Position numbers and translations under genes: made by a program. Below are positions 4,940 to 9,114 of a stretch of DNA of 9,114 nt, in pieces (position 1 is the first letter of the stretch; each line of letters opens with the position of its first letter). Below the pieces are notes generated by a model. It ran no database searches, was not told the origin of the DNA, and saw nothing but the letters and a program-made list of their open reading frames with translations. Source of the DNA: Candidatus Omnitrophota bacterium (GTDB taxonomy: Bacteria > Omnitrophota > Gorgyraeia > B26-G9); contig JAGYOO010000035.1 of the NCBI GenBank assembly GCA_018399295.1, forward strand, positions 1 to 9,114. The letters run 5' to 3'.

Positions 4940-5778
4940 AAAATATTCTTAGACCGCTGATCCAGGGGATCTGCATCATTTCGCTGCTGTTGTCAGTTTA
5001 CGGCTGCGGAGAACAGTATCAGAGAGAACGGCTGGTCTGGATGGCGGAGCGGTCTGCCGAACCGGTGTTCCTCAACGATGGTAAAGTATCCCGGTTTGAT
5101 TTTGAAAAAGCGGTGAAGATGTTCGAGGGGGTTATCGCCGCTATGCCGGAAACCCCTGCCGCTCTTAACGCGCGGTTCCGGATCGGGCAACTGTTTATCG
5201 CGCGGGGAGAGTCGGAAAAGGCAAGGGATGTGTATGCGCGGATAGAGGCAGACGCCGCGGAGAATAAGGAAGTGGCCGCGACTGCCGCCTTTGCTTCGGC
5301 CCGGACGTTTGAAGCGTCGGGGGACTGGATTGAGGCGGAAAAAAGGCTGCGCGGGATTATGGAGACATATCCTCAGACGCGTCAGGCGCTGAGAATCCCG
5401 ATATATATCGCTCGATATTATCGTAAGAATAATATGCCCGAAAAGGCGGAGCTTGCTTACGGGCAGGCAGTGATGAAGTACCAGCAGTTGGCAGATACCT
5501 ACCCGAATACTAAGGGTGCCCTGTTCTGTGAAAATCTTGTAGTCCGGGTTCTTCTTGAACAGGAAAAATGGAGTCAAGCCGTAGAGTTTATTCAGGGTCT
5601 GGGTGAAAAATATCGTCTGGGGCCGGATACTCTGCTTATCCTGGGAAACATATACAGCAACAAACTTCAGGACCAACAGGCAGCGCGAAAAGTCTTTGAG
5701 AGAGTTTTAACTGAGTACCCGGAGCATCCTCTGGTAAAGAAGGCGCGCGAAGGTCTGCAGTCTCTTAGTGACAGCTGA
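4936..5778 (+). CDS. TPR-repeat lipoprotein
   Basis: The 280-residue protein is probably a lipid-anchored periplasmic or outer-membrane scaffold made of tetratricopeptide repeats. I chose GTG at 4936 because it overlaps the previous stop as GTGA, which implies translational coupling. It also yields a proper lipoprotein signal: MKNILRPL, hydrophobic core 7-21, lipobox VYG-Cys24. A start at 4903 would add 11 residues inside the upstream gene. After the Cys, helical hairpin repeats run from about 53 to 268. Recognisable units include FEKAVKMFEGVIAAMPETPA, GESEKARDVYARI, GDWIEAEKRLRGIMETYPQT and AARKVFERVLTEYPEHP. This is the pattern seen in BamD/YbgF-like and other TPR lipoproteins; it is far shorter than the PrsT proteins of PEP-CTERM clusters. 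Partner and exact role are unknown. Confidence 0.88.
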   Translation: MKNILRPLIQGICIISLLLSVYGCGEQYQRERLVWMAERSAEPVFLNDGKVSRFDFEKAVKMFEGVIAAMPETPAALNARFRIGQLFIARGESEKARDVYARIEADAAENKEVAATAAFASARTFEASGDWIEAEKRLRGIMETYPQTRQALRIPIYIARYYRKNNMPEKAELAYGQAVMKYQQLADTYPNTKGALFCENLVVRVLLEQEKWSQAVEFIQGLGEKYRLGPDTLLILGNIYSNKLQDQQAARKVFERVLTEYPEHPLVKKAREGLQSLSDS

Positions 5779-5882
5779 ACAGGAGAATCTGTTTAATCCT
5801 GTCTGATTATTAAGGAATGATTCCGCTTAAGAATTGCCTCAAGGAAGAGGTGAATAAAATTAATATCTCTTTTAGGAGGCAA

Positions 5883-7283
5883 ATGAAGACCCGCATTCTG
5901 ATTACTGATGATGAACTCCATTTACATGAATCTCTCCTTAAGGCTTTAAATCTCCAGGGGTATGAGGTCGATACAGTCCGAAACAGGGAAGACGCCTTCC
6001 GGCTGATGCAATCAAGGCCCGTAAATCTGTTGCTTGCCGATCGGGATTCGTCTCAGGCGGGGAAGGATTTTTTGCGCCGGATGCAACAGGAACATCCGGA
6101 CACCCGGGTAGTGCTAATGAGTCAGCAGCCGGACGTTGACAGCGCGGTGGAGGCGATAAAGCTGGGCGCGTATGATTATATCTCCAAACCGGTTTGTGAC
6201 CAGAGGATCGGGAATATCCTGGTAAAGCTCGCGGCAAAGTCTGAAAAAAAAGCCTCAGACATTTCCGACGGCAAGGCCGTAAATGAAGTGGAAAGCTTTC
6301 ACAATGTTATCGGCCAGGACCCGAAGATGCGCGAGATATTTTCCCTGATCGAGGCGATTGCGGACTCTGCTTCCACGGTACTTATTTATGGTGAGAGCGG
6401 GACGGGAAAGAGAATGATCGCCCAGGCTGTTCATCAGGCCGACAAAAATCGCAGTGGGAATCCATTCATTGAAGTCAGCTGCGGCGCTTTGCCGGAGACC
6501 CTGCTGGAAAGTGAACTGTTCGGACACGTGCGGGGTTCATTTACCGGAGCGATTAAAGACCGGGCTGGCCGGTTTGAACTTGCCCACGGCGGGACCCTGC
6601 TGTTGGATGAGATCGATACCTGCTCGCCAAGCCTCCAGGTGAAGCTACTTCGGGTGCTGGAGGATGGTAATTATGAAAGAGTCGGGGATGTCCGCACGTT
6701 GCGGTCGGATGTCCGGATTATTGCCGCGACGAATCAGGTTATTGAGGAACTTGTCGCCAAACGCGCCTTCCGGGAAGATCTGTTCTGGCGGCTGAACGTC
6801 ATTAACATTCATATTCCGCCTTTAAGAGAAAGAAGTGGTGATATTCCGCTTTTGGCCCGGCATTTTCTGGTTAAGTACGGAGAGCGCTGTTCCCGGATGA
6901 GGAAGAGAAATTATCCCCGGGGGTTTTCCGAAGAGGCAATGCGGGCGATGATAAATTACAGATGGCCTGGAAATATCCGGGAGTTGGAGAATACTATTGA
7001 GCGGGCCTGTATCCTGAACAGATCGAATCTGATCGAGTTAAAGGACCTGCCGGATTCGCTGCGGTATCCGCGGTTATCCGCCAGCCGTCAAAAGGCGGAA
7101 GAGATTTCTTCTTTAAAAGAGGCCTTGCGGGATCCGGAAAAGGATATTGTGATTCAGGCGCTGACCCGGCTGAACTGGAATTGTTCGCGAACTGCCGAAC
7201 ATCTGGGAGTAAACCGGACCACACTGTATAATAAAATGAAGACTTACGGTATCCGCCGGCCCGGCGGGGGAGAGGCATCTTAA
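5883..7283 (+). CDS. NtrC-family sigma-54-dependent response regulator
   Basis: The 466-residue activator should bind enhancer DNA and use ATP to open promoters held by sigma-54 RNA polymerase. The receiver spans 1-118: acidic pocket Asp9-Asp10, phosphoacceptor Asp53, Ser80, and Lys102 in SKP. The AAA+ domain spans about 140-375: Walker A GESGTGK (170-176), the sigma-54-contact loop GSFTGA (218-223, a variant of GAFTGA), Walker B LLLDE (239-243) and the arginine-finger region [10 protein letters not shown] (297-306). A Fis-type helix-turn-helix lies at about 421-456 ([19 protein letters not shown]). I chose ATG 5883 because AGGAGG (5874-5879) precedes it and the receiver begins at once; in-frame GTG 5850 (with GGAAGAGG upstream) and ATG 5817 would add 11 or 22 atypical residues. 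It resembles PrsR of PEP-CTERM systems in layout, but no kinase is adjacent. Its stop overlaps that of the convergent helicase. Confidence 0.95.
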   Translation: MKTRILITDDELHLHESLLKALNLQGYEVDTVRNREDAFRLMQSRPVNLLLADRDSSQAGKDFLRRMQQEHPDTRVVLMSQQPDVDSAVEAIKLGAYDYISKPVCDQRIGNILVKLAAKSEKKASDISDGKAVNEVESFHNVIGQDPKMREIFSLIEAIADSASTVLIYGESGTGKRMIAQAVHQADKNRSGNPFIEVSCGALPETLLESELFGHVRGSFTGAIKDRAGRFELAHGGTLLLDEIDTCSPSLQVKLLRVLEDGNYERVGDVRTLRSDVRIIAATNQVIEELVAKRAFREDLFWRLNVINIHIPPLRERSGDIPLLARHFLVKYGERCSRMRKRNYPRGFSEEAMRAMINYRWPGNIRELENTIERACILNRSNLIELKDLPDSLRYPRLSASRQKAEEISSLKEALRDPEKDIVIQALTRLNWNCSRTAEHLGVNRTTLYNKMKTYGIRRPGGGEAS

Positions 7284-9088
7284 GGCGTTTTCTTTAGCTG
7301 ACTCAAGATCGATGCCGCGATTTCTTTGCCGATATGTGGAACTTTTTCAAGTTGTTCCACAGACGCTTGTTCGAGTGTCTTAAGATCCCGGTATCCCCGG
7401 TCGAATAAATGCCGCGCCCTTAATCTTCCCACTCCCCGCAGGCTTACCAGTTCGGTGAGTTCTTCTTTTATCCCATAGCGAAGCCGGGTCCGAAACCGGT
7501 GCAATGGTTTTATGCCGGAAGGGATGCGGAAAAGCCGCGCCAGTTCAATGGTCGCATAAGCCAGCCATTCCGCGGTCTCCACAAACCGGTGGACATCACC
7601 GGGACCGATGGAAAAAAAGTCACAGATCGTTTCCTCCTGCTCCTCATCCATCCAGTGGTTGATCATCCACAAAGTTTTCACCTTGGCCAGATGCGTGCTG
7701 TAGTCGTCCATGGCGAAAAAAGGAATATCCAGTTCCTCGGCGTGTTTATCGGCAAAGGGAACTACTTTCTCGATATCTTTTTTGGCCAGGGCCAGAATAT
7801 TCATGTCTGGCAGGGAATTGATCAGGTAAAGCAGAGAAATGGGTGATGAGGGTGAGTACTTGCGCAGGTAATCCCGGATGAGTACAGCGCTTACCGGATC
7901 GATGTAAAGACGGCTGATTCGGCTGCCGAACGGCGTGGGAAAGAATTTACTGCTTTCGGACCTGATCATCTCTTCCTGCTCGAGAAAATCCAGGATAACA
8001 TCGACCATGGCGTTGAGTTCATAATGTTTCTGCTGGCTGGAAAAGAATGTCCGGCCGATGAACTGGAAGGCGCTTTCCCGGCTGGTGATAAATCCGCTGA
8101 CGCAGGCTGCCAGCAGATGAGCGCGCAAGGCGCTTTCACTGGCCAGTTGAGAATAAACAGGCTCCGGATCGGCGAAGATAAACCGGCTGAAAAGTTCTCC
8201 CCGTTCCCGCGGTGTTTTGGCGAACATTATCGCTTCACCGAATTTATCGTACTTGGGCCGTCCGGCCCGTCCGCTCATCTGTTTGTATTCCATGATACTG
8301 ATCGGACGCATTCCGGCTCCGGAGACGTAACGGTAAAGACTGCGGATAATGGTAACCCGGGAGGGCAGATTGACTCCCACGGCCAGGGTCGGGGTGGCAC
8401 AGATGATCTTGATCTGATTCAGGCGAAAGGCATTTTCAATGATCTTTCGATGCGCGTGGGTCAGGCCGGCGTGGTGAAAGGCGACTCCCTGAAGAACGCA
8501 TTCCGACAGCTGGCGGCTCAGTTTAGTGACCTCGGCCGCGGCCAAAAGGTCTTTTGCTGCCTGGGCCAGGTCTTGTTTATCCTTCGCGTCCAGGATGCCG
8601 GTGATATTTTGCGCGACCCGCTTTGCCTCGCTTTGAGCTGTACGGCGTGTATTTAAAAATACAAGTACCTGTCCCTGCGCGCGGACGCACTCGGCGGCCA
8701 GAGCCGCGGTCTCATCTTTAATCCCCTGAAAGTCGACAATGTGTTCGCTTCCGTCGGCGAATGTTACCTCTCCGTTGCAATATACCCCTTCCTTCAGAGG
8801 GACGGGACGCCAGGAGCTGGTTACGAGAACGGCATTCAGCCACTCGGCGATTGCTCCGGCGTTGGCGATCGTGGCGCTGAGTCCGAGGACCCGGAGTTCC
8901 GGGTTGACGCTGAGCAGACGGGTAAGCACTATCTCCAGAGTCGGGCCGCGCCCGGATTCCCCCAGGTAATGGACCTCATCGGCGATTACACAGGCCAGAC
9001 GCGTGGAGAGCAGCCGGGCATCGTGCCGGAGCAGGGAATCAACTTTTTCCGCGGTAGCGATAATAATATCAAACCGGGAGATAAAATA
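7280..9088 (-). CDS. Hel308/Ski2-like superfamily 2 helicase, N-terminus missing
   Basis: The 602 visible residues of this minus-strand ORF match the Hel308 helicase plan: 3'-5' DNA unwinding with a role in replication-fork repair in archaea. In order they show IIIATAEKVDSLLRH (9023-9067), motif II DEVH (8969-8980) followed by GRGPTLEIVLTRL, motif III SAT (8870-8878), and VLVFLNTRRTA. Next come the HHAGL block, TLAVGVNLPS, and motif VI QMSGRAGRPKYD (8246-8281). A winged-helix and ratchet region follows, then a C-terminal helix-hairpin-helix pair near 7295-7462. The Q motif, Walker A and Ia, roughly the first 110 residues, are absent. Reading upstream, the frame hits TAG at 9089-9091, only 23 bases from the window edge, directly before the recognisable ISRFDIIIAT segment. 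No start codon here could give a working enzyme. The gene is therefore interrupted, frameshifted, or misassembled at its 5' side. The family call is firm; functionality is doubtful. Confidence 0.88.
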   Translation of the reverse strand, partial: YFISRFDIIIATAEKVDSLLRHDARLLSTRLACVIADEVHYLGESGRGPTLEIVLTRLLSVNPELRVLGLSATIANAGAIAEWLNAVLVTSSWRPVPLKEGVYCNGEVTFADGSEHIVDFQGIKDETAALAAECVRAQGQVLVFLNTRRTAQSEAKRVAQNITGILDAKDKQDLAQAAKDLLAAAEVTKLSRQLSECVLQGVAFHHAGLTHAHRKIIENAFRLNQIKIICATPTLAVGVNLPSRVTIIRSLYRYVSGAGMRPISIMEYKQMSGRAGRPKYDKFGEAIMFAKTPRERGELFSRFIFADPEPVYSQLASESALRAHLLAACVSGFITSRESAFQFIGRTFFSSQQKHYELNAMVDVILDFLEQEEMIRSESSKFFPTPFGSRISRLYIDPVSAVLIRDYLRKYSPSSPISLLYLINSLPDMNILALAKKDIEKVVPFADKHAEELDIPFFAMDDYSTHLAKVKTLWMINHWMDEEQEETICDFFSIGPGDVHRFVETAEWLAYATIELARLFRIPSGIKPLHRFRTRLRYGIKEELTELVSLRGVGRLRARHLFDRGYRDLKTLEQASVEQLEKVPHIGKEIAASILSQLKKTP

Positions 9089-9114
9089 CTATTGAGTGTA
9101 AGGACAATGGTAAC

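Noticed and set aside
4993..5676. 227-codon open frame on the minus strand within the TPR lipoprotein gene
   Set aside because: It is antisense to a gene with clear lipobox and TPR pattern; the translation has no recognisable domain and behaves as a shadow of codon bias.
5779..5802. ACAGGA/TCCTGT hairpin between the TPR lipoprotein and the response regulator as a terminator
   Set aside because: The stem is only 6 bp with a 12-base loop and no T-run, so it is too weak to call.
8024..8656. 210-codon plus-strand open frame within the helicase gene
   Set aside because: It is antisense to conserved helicase motifs, including QMSGRAGRPKYD, and has no domain of its own.

Overview
The window looks like chromosomal DNA of a Gram-negative-type, exopolysaccharide-producing bacterium that uses the PEP-CTERM/exosortase protein-sorting system. 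Three secreted proteins end in nearly the same tag (VPEPASMLLLGPAL, a short hydrophobic run, then Lys/Arg). A lipoprotein TPR gene and a sigma-54-type response regulator also fit such a cell. A Hel308/Ski2-like helicase, a family best known from archaea, lies next to them. From memory, this combination suggests a deep-branching or candidate-phylum bacterium such as Omnitrophota, but the sequence alone does not prove it.

Layout. 2-121 is the possible 3' end of an unidentified gene. 193-738 is the first PEP-CTERM protein, closed by a strong hairpin terminator. 739-1043 is AT-rich and carries a perfect 14-bp inverted repeat and a near-consensus sigma-54 (-24/-12) promoter. 1044-3376 reads as one transcription unit: a membrane phosphoglycosyl transferase (first committed sugar transferase of a polysaccharide pathway), then two more PEP-CTERM proteins, ending in a rho-independent terminator at 3396-3430. 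3431-3925 has no gene but is packed with palindromes. Its ends form an imperfect inverted repeat of about 60 bp, so it is a candidate non-autonomous mobile element of about 418 bp (3464-3881). An excellent sigma-70 promoter (3926-3954) then drives a second unit: a six-helix membrane protein, a translationally coupled TPR lipoprotein, and an NtrC-family response regulator (ending at 7283). On the minus strand, converging on it and sharing stop-codon bases, lies the Hel308-like helicase (9088 down to 7280). Its reading frame is cut by a stop at 9089-9091, before the N-terminal ATPase motifs.

How they may work together (inference). The transferase starts an exopolysaccharide, and the PEP-CTERM proteins are exported into or anchored to that matrix. 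The sigma-54 activator encoded 4.8 kb downstream is a natural candidate to fire the sigma-54-like promoter before the transferase. This mirrors the known PrsK/PrsR/RpoN control of PEP-CTERM genes in other bacteria. No exosortase, histidine kinase or RpoN gene is in the window, so the link is circumstantial.
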